From NCBI RefSeq assembly GCF_030694085.1, contig NZ_JAUXZE010000003.1:1-33211 (forward strand): DNA of 33,211 nt, in the 5' to 3' direction. The position numbers were made by a program, and so were the translations under genes. The notes under the pieces are model-generated. The model was not told where the DNA came from. It worked only from the letters and a program-made list of their open reading frames with translations, and ran no database searches. This stretch comes from Tabrizicola sp. Lineage in GTDB: Bacteria; Pseudomonadota; Alphaproteobacteria; Rhodobacterales; Rhodobacteraceae. Below are positions 6,502 through 14,516 of the stretch, piece by piece (positions within the stretch are counted from its first letter, which is position 1; each line of letters opens with the position of its first letter).

Positions 6502-7446
6502 ATGAAACACGCAATTCTGGGCGTGGCTTTTGCGGCCGCGCTGGCAGTTCCGGCTTTCGCGCAGGACTACACGATCATGGCCCCGGCCAACCCCGGCGGC
6601 GGCTGGGATGGCACGGCGCGTGCGATGCAGGAGGTCTTGCAGGCCGAGGGAATTGCGCCCTCTGTCGAGGTGGTGAACGTGCCGGGCGCAGGCGGGACCG
6701 TGGGTCTGGCGCAGTTCGTGGCCGACAGCGGCGGCGATCCGACAAAGCTGATCGTCGGCGGCTATGTCATGGTGGGCGCGATCCTGACCAACGGATCGCC
6801 GGTGACGTTGAAGGACGTGACGCCCATCGCGCGGCTGACCGGGGATACCCAGGCGATCGTGGTTCCGGCTGCGTCCGACATCCAGACGCTTGCCGATCTG
6901 GTCGAAAAGCTGAAGGCCGATCCGGGCGCGGTCAGCTGGGCCGGTGGCTCGGCGGGCGGCACGGACCACATCACGGTAGGTCTTCTGGCCAAGGCGGCGG
7001 GCGTGGACCCGACCAAGATCAACTACATCGCCTTCTCGGGTGGCGGTGAGGCGATGGCGGCGATCCTGGGCAATCAGGTGACGGCGGGCGTTTCCTCGGT
7101 CGGCGAGTTCGCCGAGCAGGTGAAAGCCGGGACGATGCGGCTTCTGGCGGTGTCCTCGGCCGAGCGTCTGCCGGGGATCGATGCGCCGACCATCAAGGAG
7201 TCGGGCTTCGACGTGGTGCTGGAGAACTGGCGGATGGTCGCGGCTGCTCCGGGCCTGACGCCGGAACAGGTGGCGAAGATCAGCGCAGACATGGAGACGC
7301 TGAACGGCTCGGCTGGCTGGACCAAGATGCTGGCCGACAAGGGCTGGACAAACACCTACCTTGCCGGAGATGCCTTCGCCGCACAGCTGGACGCGGACAT
7401 CGCCGCGACCGAAACGGTGCTGCGCGACATCGGTCTGGTCAAGTGA
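6502..7446 (+). CDS. tctC: tripartite tricarboxylate transporter, periplasmic binding protein TctC
   Basis: This 314-aa protein of the Bug family captures a carboxylate in the periplasm and delivers it to TctBA. The start is the ATG at 6502 because it follows GGGAGGAAACAG and opens a textbook signal peptide ([20 protein letters not shown], cleavage before QDY); a longer frame upstream would spoil it. Family marks are [20 protein letters not shown] at the ligand loop, [45 protein letters not shown] and VSSVGEF. The gene ends in GTGA, shared with the start of tctB. The substrate is not readable from sequence; citrate and other di/tricarboxylates are typical. Confidence 0.94.
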   Translation: MKHAILGVAFAAALAVPAFAQDYTIMAPANPGGGWDGTARAMQEVLQAEGIAPSVEVVNVPGAGGTVGLAQFVADSGGDPTKLIVGGYVMVGAILTNGSPVTLKDVTPIARLTGDTQAIVVPAASDIQTLADLVEKLKADPGAVSWAGGSAGGTDHITVGLLAKAAGVDPTKINYIAFSGGGEAMAAILGNQVTAGVSSVGEFAEQVKAGTMRLLAVSSAERLPGIDAPTIKESGFDVVLENWRMVAAAPGLTPEQVAKISADMETLNGSAGWTKMLADKGWTNTYLAGDAFAAQLDADIAATETVLRDIGLVK

Positions 7447-7931
7447 GCCAGGGGTTCTCCCCCGAACGCCGTCCCAGGGGGGCGGCGTTCATCATTGCGG
7501 CCGGGCTTGCAGGACTGGCCGTGCTGCTGCTGCTGGATGCCGCCGGGCTGAAGCAGGACGGCGGCTATGCGGGCGTCGGTCCCGGCGATGTGCCGCGGAT
7601 CATCGCCTACGGGCTTCTGGTGCTGGCGGTGCTGACCGCGCTGTCGGGGTGGAAGGGTAACCTGCCCAAGCCACCGCGTCAGGCCCCTGCCCCGGTGCTG
7701 TGGATTCTCGGCGGGCTCGTGGGTCAGCTGGTGCTGCTGCATGTGGTGGGCTTCGTGATCTCGGGCGCATTGTTGTTCGGGATGACGGCACGGGGCTTCG
7801 GGCAGCGCCCCTTGTGGAAGGCGGTGGCCGTCGGGCTGGTGCTGGGCTTCGTGATCTATGGGGTCTTCGACCAGCTTCTTAAGCTGAATTTGCCGGCGGG
7901 GCCGCTGGAGCGGCTTATTTTCAGGGGATAG
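7443..7931 (+). CDS. tctB: tripartite tricarboxylate transporter small membrane subunit TctB
   Basis: The 162-aa protein starts at a GTG that overlaps the tctC stop by four bases, so translation is coupled. It has four hydrophobic segments (about 18-38, 50-65, 83-105 and 120-145), the usual TctB layout, with the cytoplasmic loop GKGNLPKPPRQAP-like stretch between the second and third. Sequence conservation in TctB is low, so the call relies on size, topology and its place between tctC and tctA. With TctA it forms the inner-membrane complex driven by an ion gradient. Confidence 0.9.
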   Translation: MSQGFSPERRPRGAAFIIAAGLAGLAVLLLLDAAGLKQDGGYAGVGPGDVPRIIAYGLLVLAVLTALSGWKGNLPKPPRQAPAPVLWILGGLVGQLVLLHVVGFVISGALLFGMTARGFGQRPLWKAVAVGLVLGFVIYGVFDQLLKLNLPAGPLERLIFRG

Positions 7932-7934
7932 GCG

Positions 7935-9449
7935 ATGGACAGCTTTTCGCTGCTGATGCAGGGCCTGGCCTCGGCGATGGACCCGATGATCCTGCTTTAC
8001 GCGTTGATCGGGGTGACGCTGGGCACCGCTGTCGGGGTGTTGCCGGGAATAGGCCCGGCACTGACGGTGGCGCTGCTGTTGCCGGTGACCTACGGCCTGG
8101 ACCCGGCGGGGTCGCTGATCATGTTCGCAGGCATCTATTATGGGGGCATGTACGGGGGGTCGACGACCTCGATCCTGCTGAACACGCCCGGCGAAAGCGC
8201 GTCGATCGTCACGGCGATCGAGGGCAACCAGATGGCCCGGCAGGGGCGCGGCGGTCCGGCGCTGGCGACTGCGGCCATCGGAAGCTTCGTCGCGGGTCTG
8301 ATTGCGACGCTGCTGCTGGCGTTCCTCGCGCCGCAGGTGGTGAAGCTGGCACTGACATTGGGGCCCCGTGAGTACTTTGCGCTGATGGTGCTGGCCTTTG
8401 TCACTGTGTCGGCGACCTTCGGCGACAGCGCCTTGCGGGGGCTGACCTCGCTGTTCATCGGCCTTGCGCTGGCCTGCGTCGGGATCGACGGGCTGACGGG
8501 TGCGGCGCGGCTGACCTACGGGGTGCCGCAGCTGATGGACGGGATCGAGACGACGACGCTGGCAGTGGCCCTGTTCGCCATCGGCGAGGCGTTGGCGGTG
8601 GCGGCGATGCTGACGCCGCCCGACGGGATGCACCGGGTGACGGGCAGCGTGCGGATGACGGCGACGGACTGGCGTCGGTCGTGGAAGGCCTGGCTGCGGG
8701 GGACGTTCATCGGCTTTCCCATCGGGTCGATGCCGGCGGGGGGAGCGGACGTGGCGTCCTTCCTGTCCTATGCAGCGGAACGCAAGCTGACCAAGCACCC
8801 CGAAGAGTTCGGCAAGGGTGCCATCGAGGGCGTGGCGGGGCCGGAAGCGGCAAACAACGCGGCGGCGGCAGGGACGCTGGTGCCGCTTTTGACACTGGGA
8901 CTGCCGACGACGGCGACGGCGGCAATCATGCTGGCGGGGTTCCAGCAGTTCGGGTTGCAACCGGGGCCTTTGCTCTTCGTCATGAACGCCGAGCTCGTGT
9001 GGACGCTGATTGCAAGTCTTCTGATCGCCAACCTGATGCTGGTGGTGCTGAACCTGCCGCTGATCGGGTTGTGGATCAGGCTGCTGTCGATCCCGCGGCC
9101 TTGGCTTTACGGTGGCATCCTGCTGTTTGCAACGCTGGGCACCATCGGGGTCAACCCCTCGCCGGTCGAGTTGGGGATGCTGATCCTGTTCGGCCTGATG
9201 GGCTACGGGATGCGGCTTTATGGCTATCCTATCGCGCCTGTGGTGGTCGGGCTGATCCTGGGGCCGATGGCCGAGCAGCAGCTGCGCCGGGCCCTGGCGA
9301 TTGCGCAGGGCGACTGGACGACGCTGGTCGCAACGCCCGTTTCGGCCACCCTGCTTGGGATTTCGGCAGTGTTCCTGATCGTGCCGATGCTGATGCGGCT
9401 GCGAGGACGGGGGCAGGTGCTGAGCCAGGTCGCGGGGGACGCGGACTGA
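7935..9449 (+). CDS. tctA: tripartite tricarboxylate transporter large membrane subunit TctA
   Basis: This 504-aa protein with about 11-12 membrane helices is the permease of the TctCBA carrier. The family signature is clear: [20 protein letters not shown], then [20 protein letters not shown] near residue 75, and in the second half the repeated module [20 protein letters not shown] and [18 protein letters not shown]. Length matches the family. It starts three bases after the tctB stop with AGGGGATA upstream. It is the last gene of the operon; the 62 bases to the convergent peptidase gene contain no recognisable terminator. Confidence 0.96.
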   Translation: MDSFSLLMQGLASAMDPMILLYALIGVTLGTAVGVLPGIGPALTVALLLPVTYGLDPAGSLIMFAGIYYGGMYGGSTTSILLNTPGESASIVTAIEGNQMARQGRGGPALATAAIGSFVAGLIATLLLAFLAPQVVKLALTLGPREYFALMVLAFVTVSATFGDSALRGLTSLFIGLALACVGIDGLTGAARLTYGVPQLMDGIETTTLAVALFAIGEALAVAAMLTPPDGMHRVTGSVRMTATDWRRSWKAWLRGTFIGFPIGSMPAGGADVASFLSYAAERKLTKHPEEFGKGAIEGVAGPEAANNAAAAGTLVPLLTLGLPTTATAAIMLAGFQQFGLQPGPLLFVMNAELVWTLIASLLIANLMLVVLNLPLIGLWIRLLSIPRPWLYGGILLFATLGTIGVNPSPVELGMLILFGLMGYGMRLYGYPIAPVVVGLILGPMAEQQLRRALAIAQGDWTTLVATPVSATLLGISAVFLIVPMLMRLRGRGQVLSQVAGDAD

Positions 9450-9511
9450 CGACCTGATCGAGCAAGCCCGAGCGGTGTGCAGTGAAGACAGCCCCCCGAC
9501 AAGCCTTCCGA

Positions 9512-10234
9512 CTAGATCGTGATCTTCGCAAAGCCTTCGCGCAGCGCGGTGGACCAGGCGTCGGACATGGCACGGAACTGGGGGTCCCCGGCCTCGATCC
9601 GGCGGCGGAGGGTGACCCTCAGAGTGTCGCGTTCGATCACCGCAAGATCGAGCGGCATGCCGACCGAAAGGTTCGAGCGCAGGGTCGAATCCATCGACAG
9701 AAGCACGGCCTTCTGCGCATCCGACAGGCTGGTCGTCGGCTTCACCACGCGGTCGAGGATCGGCTTGCCATACTTGTGCTCACCGATCTGAAGGAAGGGC
9801 GCGTCCTCGGTCGCCTCGATGAAGTTGCCTTCCGGGTAGATCAGGAACATCCGCATCGTGCCGCCCTTGCGCTGACCGGCGACGATCATGCTGGCGCTGG
9901 CGCCTTGAGCGGCGGAAAGCTTGTGGTCAATCTCTGCGCGGACGGACGCCAGCTGGTTGCCGACAATCTCGGCCACCTTCAGCAGGGTCGGTGCCAGCAT
10001 GATCGACGTATCGGGCGTGGCCTCGGGGTCCTCGATCGCCTCACGCAGCTGGGCGATGGTGGTCTGGGTCACCGACAGGCTGCCTGCGGTCATGATGACG
10101 ATGACGCGCTCGCCCGGCTCTTCAAAGGTGAACATCTTGCGGTAGGTCGAGATATTGTCGAGCCCGGCATTGGTCCGGGTGTCCGACAGCATCACCATGC
10201 CCTCGTTCAGCATGAGCCCCACGCAGTACGTCAT
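9512..10234 (-). CDS. Anbu-type proteasome-like peptidase
   Basis: The 240-aa protein is a proteasome-beta-like Ntn-hydrolase of the Anbu class (COG3484). Removal of Met1 would expose the catalytic Thr of MTYCVGLML; Asp18 in SDTRTNAG and Lys33 in YRKMF (17 and 32 of the mature chain) complete the expected active site. Anbu proteins assemble into open, helical or ring-like oligomers, and their substrates are not known. It is the last gene of the minus-strand cluster with transglutaminase, alpha-E and ATP-grasp genes, 52 bases after the transglutaminase, with a GAGGGA ribosome site. This context is conserved in many bacteria and points to a peptide or amide-bond making and breaking pathway rather than bulk proteolysis. 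Confidence 0.94.
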   Translation of the reverse strand: MTYCVGLMLNEGMVMLSDTRTNAGLDNISTYRKMFTFEEPGERVIVIMTAGSLSVTQTTIAQLREAIEDPEATPDTSIMLAPTLLKVAEIVGNQLASVRAEIDHKLSAAQGASASMIVAGQRKGGTMRMFLIYPEGNFIEATEDAPFLQIGEHKYGKPILDRVVKPTTSLSDAQKAVLLSMDSTLRSNLSVGMPLDLAVIERDTLRVTLRRRIEAGDPQFRAMSDAWSTALREGFAKITI

Positions 10235-10286
10235 TGTCCGTCCCTCGGTTCAAGACCCGTTCCGGGCCCGGCTTTTGAGGTGCAGC

Positions 10287-11093
10287 CTATTGGGCGGCCT
10301 GCTGGATCGCAACCGTCACATCCATCTCTTCGCGCCCGCCGCCGCGCGCGATGCCGCGGATCGGGGCGGCATCCTGGGCATCCAAGCCGGAGCCGAGACG
10401 AATGTAGCGGGCGTCAGGGCAGCAGCGGTTCGCGGGGTCGAAGCCAACCCAGCCAAGGCCCGGCACGTGCAGCTCGGCCCAGGCATGCGCGGCCTCGTGC
10501 GGGGAGCCGTCTTCCGTGACCGAAAGGTAGCCCGAGACATAGCGCGCAGAAATGCCGCGATGGCGGGCGCAGGCAATCAGTGCGTGGGCATGATCCTGAC
10601 AGACGCCTTCGCCCAGGGCCAGGGCCTCGGCGGCGGTGGTGTGCGCGTGGGTCACCCCGGGGCGATAGGCAATGGCATCGGAGACGGCGGCGGACAGCGC
10701 ATGGGACAGGGACAGGGCGTCCGGGGCAGCCACGCTGTCGGCCAGGGCCATCAGTGCCACGTCAAGGCGCGTGGGCAGGGTGTCGCAGAGGTAGCAGTCG
10801 GGGGGCACGGATTCACGGTGACCGCGCAGCACGCCGGCGAGGTCCTCGGTCTCGACCGTACCGCGGACATGGACCACGACCTCGGTCACCGGACCGGCGA
10901 TGGTCCAGGCCTGGATCTGGTCGCCGGCCCCGTCACGGTGCCGCGCGCCCTTGCGGCCGCCCGACACGGTCACCTCCCAGTCGATGACCTTCTGGCCGGA
11001 ATAGCTGGCAGGTGACAGCCGGTGGCTTTGCACCACGGATCGCACGGGGTGGTCGTAGGTGTAGCGGGTCACATGGTCGACAGTCAGGCGCAT
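10287..11093 (-). CDS. bacterial transglutaminase-like cysteine peptidase
   Basis: This 268-aa protein has an N-terminal beta domain (MRLTVDHVTRYTYDHPV, about 1-80) and a transglutaminase-like core. The catalytic triad is readable: Cys165 in GEGVCQDHAH, His203 in AAHAWAELHV and Asp219 in GWVGFDP. Members of this family (COG1305) cleave or form amide bonds. The ATG at 11093 shares one base with the stop of the alpha-E gene (TGATG), so the two are coupled. No signal peptide is present, so it acts in the cytoplasm with its neighbours. In the conserved Anbu cluster it is the presumed deconjugating or transferring enzyme; its substrate is unknown. Confidence 0.92.
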   Translation of the reverse strand: MRLTVDHVTRYTYDHPVRSVVQSHRLSPASYSGQKVIDWEVTVSGGRKGARHRDGAGDQIQAWTIAGPVTEVVVHVRGTVETEDLAGVLRGHRESVPPDCYLCDTLPTRLDVALMALADSVAAPDALSLSHALSAAVSDAIAYRPGVTHAHTTAAEALALGEGVCQDHAHALIACARHRGISARYVSGYLSVTEDGSPHEAAHAWAELHVPGLGWVGFDPANRCCPDARYIRLGSGLDAQDAAPIRGIARGGGREEMDVTVAIQQAAQ

Positions 11094-12043
11094 CAGCGCA
11101 TCTCTCCGCTGAGGTAGGCGTCATGGACCGCGTTGGCCAGCCCTGCGGCCTCGGCGATGTAACGGGTCAGGAAATCGTGCAGTCCTTCGTCGAAGATCGC
11201 CTCGACAGTGGCGCCTTCAATCCCGGCGTGAAGGTTTTGTGCTGCGAGTTGCGCCTCGGTTTCGCGGCCATAGGCCTTGGACAGGCGGCCAAGGTGGTTG
11301 ACGAGGCCAGCCGAGCAGGTGGCAAGCGACCGGGGCGACTGCGGATTGCGGATCAGGAAGTCGGCGATCTTCACGGCGGTGATCTCGCCGCCGTAGGCCC
11401 AATGGAACGCCCGCTGCGCCCCCATCGCGCGCAGAAGCGTGGACCACTGATAGTTGTCGAGGCCCGAGCCGACGAAATCGACGCGGGGGAGAAGGACGTA
11501 ATACTTGACGTCCATCAGCCGCGCGGTGTTGTCGCCGCGTTCCAGGTAGTAGCCGATGTTCAGGAAGTTGAACCCGTCGTCGCGCAGAAGCGTGGCGTCA
11601 ATCGCGCCGCGCAGCATTGCGGCGTGGCGCATGGTCCAGTCGGTCAGGCGCGAAAGCTCAAGCTTGGAGCGCTCCTCGCGTTCCAGCTGGCGCAGTTCCT
11701 GGAAGGCGGTGTTGAGCGCGTCCCAGACCTGGGTAGTCAGCGCGGTGCGGACGATGCGGCCGTTCTCGCGCGCGGCGGTTATGCAGGAGGCGATGGACGA
11801 GGGGTTGTCGCGGTCGAAGAAGAGGAAGCTTTCGATGTTGCGCTGCACCGGGTCGCCGTATTTCTGGGCAAAGGATTCGGCCATGCCGGTGGCATGGAGC
11901 AGGCTGTCCCATTCGCTGCGGTAGCCCTGTGCGCTGGGAAGCAGGCTGATCCGGCTGCCAACTTCCAGAAGACGCGCAACGGTGTCTGCGCGCTCCATGT
12001 AGCGGGCGATCCAGTAGAGGTTGTCGGCGGTGCGGCTTAGCAT
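11093..12043 (-). CDS. alpha-E domain protein
   Basis: The 316-aa, almost entirely helical protein belongs to the alpha-E superfamily (COG2307). It opens MLSRTADNLYWIARYMERAD, the family hallmark, and a second copy of the motif appears as FNFLNIGYYLERGDNTARLM near residue 160. I take the ATG at 12043 as start because the family begins there; the open frame continues 74 codons upstream only because it reads through a palindromic repeat. No enzyme motif is known; it is thought to assist the ATP-grasp enzyme encoded upstream. It is coupled to the transglutaminase by a TGATG overlap. Confidence 0.93.
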   Translation of the reverse strand: MLSRTADNLYWIARYMERADTVARLLEVGSRISLLPSAQGYRSEWDSLLHATGMAESFAQKYGDPVQRNIESFLFFDRDNPSSIASCITAARENGRIVRTALTTQVWDALNTAFQELRQLEREERSKLELSRLTDWTMRHAAMLRGAIDATLLRDDGFNFLNIGYYLERGDNTARLMDVKYYVLLPRVDFVGSGLDNYQWSTLLRAMGAQRAFHWAYGGEITAVKIADFLIRNPQSPRSLATCSAGLVNHLGRLSKAYGRETEAQLAAQNLHAGIEGATVEAIFDEGLHDFLTRYIAEAAGLANAVHDAYLSGEMR

Positions 12044-12052
12044 GGCTGGTTT

Positions 12053-12191
12053 CCCCTCACCCCGGCCCTCGCCCCCAGGGGGAGAGGGTGATCCCGGCCC
12101 GTCCGTTCCGCCAAATCCACGCCGTTTGCCCGGGCCCGCCATTGCAGCTTGCGCTTCCCTCTCTCCTTGGGGGAGAGGGTGAGGGGGAAGC
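12053..12191. repeat. palindromic intergenic repeat inside the Anbu-cluster operon
   Basis: Two C/G-rich hairpins, CCCTC-G-CCCCC-A-GGGGG-A-GAGGG (12066-12088) and CCCTCTCTCC-TT-GGGGGAGAGGG (12157-12179), lie inside an outer perfect arm pair CCCCTCACC (12053-12061) and GGTGAGGGG (12178-12186). This CCCTCACC/GAGAGGG style is that of dispersed palindromic repeats common in high-GC proteobacterial genomes. It fills most of the 187-bp gap between the ATP-grasp and alpha-E genes and may have been inserted there; an effect on the mRNA is possible. Confidence 0.7.
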
Positions 12192-12230
12192 GGGCGGCAA
12201 GAGAAACGAGAGTTGTCATGTGGGTCCCCG

Positions 12231-13640
12231 TCATTCCGCCAGAACCCAGGTGTCCTTGACCCCACCGCCCTGTGACGAGTTCACGACCAGTGACCCTTCT
12301 TTCAACGCAACGCGGGTCAGGCCGCCGGGGACAAGCTCGATCCGCTCGCCGACCAGGCAGTAAGGGCGCAGGTCGACGTGGCGGGGGGCGACGCCTTCCT
12401 CGACGAAGGTCGGGACAGTGGACAGCGCCAGCGTCGGCTGGGCTATGTAGTTGCCTGGGTCTGCGACGATCTTGGCGCGGAAGGCATCGACCTCGGCTTT
12501 CGTGCATTTCGGTCCGACCAGCATCCCGTAGCCGCCCGAGCCGTGGACCTCTTTCACGACCAGTTCCGGCAGCTTGTCCAGCACGTAGTTCAGGTCGTCC
12601 GGCTTCCCGCATTGCCAGGTGGGGACGTTCTGCAGGATGGGCTCCTCACCAAGGTAGAAGCGCACCATATCGGGAACGTAGGTGTAGACCGCCTTGTCGT
12701 CGGCGACCCCTGCGCCGGGCGCCGAGCAGATCGACACGCCGCCCGAGCGGTAGACGTCCATCAGGCCGGGGATGCCCAGCATGCTGTCGGACCGGAAGCA
12801 CAGTGGGTCGAGATAGGCGTCGTCAATGCGTCGGTAGATCACGTCCACCCGCTGCGGGCCTTCAGTGGTACGCATATAGACGTATTCGCCGTCGACAAAG
12901 AGGTCCTGGCCTTCGACCAACTCGACCCCCATCAGGTCGGCCAGAAGCGAATGTTCGTAGTAGGCGCTGTTAAAGTGGCCCGGCGTCAGGATCACCACGG
13001 TCGGTTCACCCTCGCACTTGGCGGGGGCCACGCTGGAAAGGGTGCGGCGCAGCTTTTCGGAATAGGTGTCGACGGGTTCGATCCGGTTTTCGCGGAAAAG
13101 ATCGGGGAACATCCGCATCATGATCTCGCGGCTTTCCAGCATGTAACTTACGCCCGAGGGAGTGCGGCAGTTGTCTTCCAGCACGTAGAAGTCTTCCGGG
13201 CCGGTGCGGACGATGTCGACACCGACGATATGGGAATAGACGCCCTTCGGCGGGACGAAACCGGCGACAGCCTTCTCGTAGGCCTCGTTCTGGTAGACCA
13301 GGCGCGCAGGGATGCGGCCGGCGCGGATGATCTCGCCCCGGCCGTAGACATCGACGAGGAAGGCGTTCAGCGCGCGCGCACGTTGCTTGATGCCACGTTC
13401 AAGTTTTGCCCATTCCGAGCCTGAGAACACCCGCGGGAACATGTCGAAGGGGATCAGGCGGTCAGGATCTCCACCCTCGCCATAGACAGCGAAGGTGATG
13501 CCGATGCGGCGAAACAGGGCCTCCGCCTCGGCCTGCTTCAGGCTGCGCAGTTCCTGAGGCATCTGCCCGACCCAGTCCCGAAGGCGCGAATAGGGCGGGC
13601 GGACATCGACACCCTGATACATCTCGTTGAACTGCGTCAC
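12231..13640 (-). CDS. circularly permuted ATP-grasp type 2 ligase
   Basis: This 469-aa enzyme belongs to the circularly permuted ATP-grasp family (COG2308), predicted to join amino groups to carboxylates with ATP. Landmarks are FNEMYQGVDVRPPY at the start, IPFDMFPRVFSGSEW, FYVLEDNCRTPSGVSYMLE, VDVIYRRIDDAYLDP, SAPGAGVADDKAVYTYVPDM and LVVKEVHGSGGYGM with ATP-binding loop character, ending VVNSSQGGGVKDTWVL. I choose the GTG at 13640 (VTQFNEMYQG) with GGGGGA seven bases upstream; the frame extends 31 codons further without family similarity. It is the first gene of the four-gene cluster; its likely promoter lies in 13641-13766. It would supply the conjugate that the transglutaminase and Anbu peptidase act on, by inference. 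Confidence 0.92.
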   Translation of the reverse strand: MTQFNEMYQGVDVRPPYSRLRDWVGQMPQELRSLKQAEAEALFRRIGITFAVYGEGGDPDRLIPFDMFPRVFSGSEWAKLERGIKQRARALNAFLVDVYGRGEIIRAGRIPARLVYQNEAYEKAVAGFVPPKGVYSHIVGVDIVRTGPEDFYVLEDNCRTPSGVSYMLESREIMMRMFPDLFRENRIEPVDTYSEKLRRTLSSVAPAKCEGEPTVVILTPGHFNSAYYEHSLLADLMGVELVEGQDLFVDGEYVYMRTTEGPQRVDVIYRRIDDAYLDPLCFRSDSMLGIPGLMDVYRSGGVSICSAPGAGVADDKAVYTYVPDMVRFYLGEEPILQNVPTWQCGKPDDLNYVLDKLPELVVKEVHGSGGYGMLVGPKCTKAEVDAFRAKIVADPGNYIAQPTLALSTVPTFVEEGVAPRHVDLRPYCLVGERIELVPGGLTRVALKEGSLVVNSSQGGGVKDTWVLAE

Positions 13641-13766
13641 TCGTGTCCCCCGGGCTTTCCTTTTTCCGAATAGAACAGAGCCGGACAGTGCCGAAAAGGC
13701 CCGACACGCGAAATCCGCCAAGGCCGTGATCAAGTGCCCAAGATTTGTGCAAACCCCCGAGGCAGA

Positions 13767-14516
13767 TCAGAGTCGGATGCGCACCCGCCCGCGGCCAAGG
13801 ACCCGGTCCTTGACCCGGCCTTTGAGCGACCGCTGGATCTGATGTTCCCGGTCGCGGAGGAAGACACGCCCGTTCATCTCGGGCTGCCGCATGAGCGCAA
13901 GGGTGGCACCCCATTCGGCAGCCTGGACAGGATCGACGCCGTCCGGGATGCCCTTGCGGGGTTGATGGGTGCCCGGAACCCAGTCGGTGACGACGATGCC
14001 AGGAAAACGGTCGCCGAGATCCGCGACCAGCGCCCGCGTCAGGATGCGGAGCGCCCCCTTCGAGACCGAATAGCCGGCGGCCAGCGGCGCGGGGCTGACG
14101 TCGGCAAAGGTGACGACATTGATGATCCGGCCCGAGCCGCTGGCCACCATCGCAGGCAGAACCTCGTGGCAGCAGTTGAAGGCTCCGCCAAGGTTGAACT
14201 GCACGGTGTCCATGAACGAGGCCGGGGTTTCGTCAAGGATGTCGCGGTCGGGGTAGATTTCCGCGTTGTTGACCAGGATCGTTGGCGTGCCGAGCCTCTC
14301 GCGGATCTCGTCAAAGCCGCGGGCGACATCTTCGGGCTGGCGGATATCTGCGGTGATGGACAGCACACCCTCGGCCTGGAACGGCGCGCGCGCAATGCCA
14401 GCCACGGCAATGCCGCGCCGGACCAGCGCCAGCGCCAGCTCTTTGCCGATGCCCCAGCTGGCCTCGGTGATCACGGCGACTTCGACAAGTTCGTGCATTG
14501 AATTTCCGTTTCGCAT
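13767..14516 (-). CDS. divergent short-chain dehydrogenase/reductase
   Basis: The 249-aa protein keeps the SDR fold and Tyr-x-x-x-Lys pair (YSVSK), but several usual residues differ. The nucleotide loop is TEASWGIG instead of TGxxxGIG, the NNAG motif is NNAE, and the position of the catalytic serine, 13 residues before the tyrosine, is threonine (NVVTFADVSP). The C-terminus is strongly basic (RSLKGRVKDRVLGRGRVRIR). It begins on the stop codon of the GMC gene (TGATG at 14518-14514); an internal ATG at 14498 (MHELVEVAV) is an equally good start. It may oxidise or reduce the product of the GMC enzyme or be partly degenerate. Confidence 0.8.
   Translation of the reverse strand: MRNGNSMHELVEVAVITEASWGIGKELALALVRRGIAVAGIARAPFQAEGVLSITADIRQPEDVARGFDEIRERLGTPTILVNNAEIYPDRDILDETPASFMDTVQFNLGGAFNCCHEVLPAMVASGSGRIINVVTFADVSPAPLAAGYSVSKGALRILTRALVADLGDRFPGIVVTDWVPGTHQPRKGIPDGVDPVQAAEWGATLALMRQPEMNGRVFLRDREHQIQRSLKGRVKDRVLGRGRVRIRL

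Noticed and set aside
7356..8960. 534-codon open frame antisense to tctB/tctA
   Set aside because: The product is low-complexity, full of Arg, Gln and His, with no domain. It is the shadow of the strongly GC-biased tctA gene on the other strand.
9482..10519. 345-codon plus-strand frame over the Anbu gene
   Set aside because: It overlaps the Anbu and transglutaminase genes antisense, both with intact catalytic residues; no domain or ribosome site supports it.
12044..12265. 74-codon N-terminal extension of the alpha-E protein
   Set aside because: It is encoded by the palindromic repeat and overlaps the end of the ATP-grasp gene; the family starts at MLSRTADNLYW.
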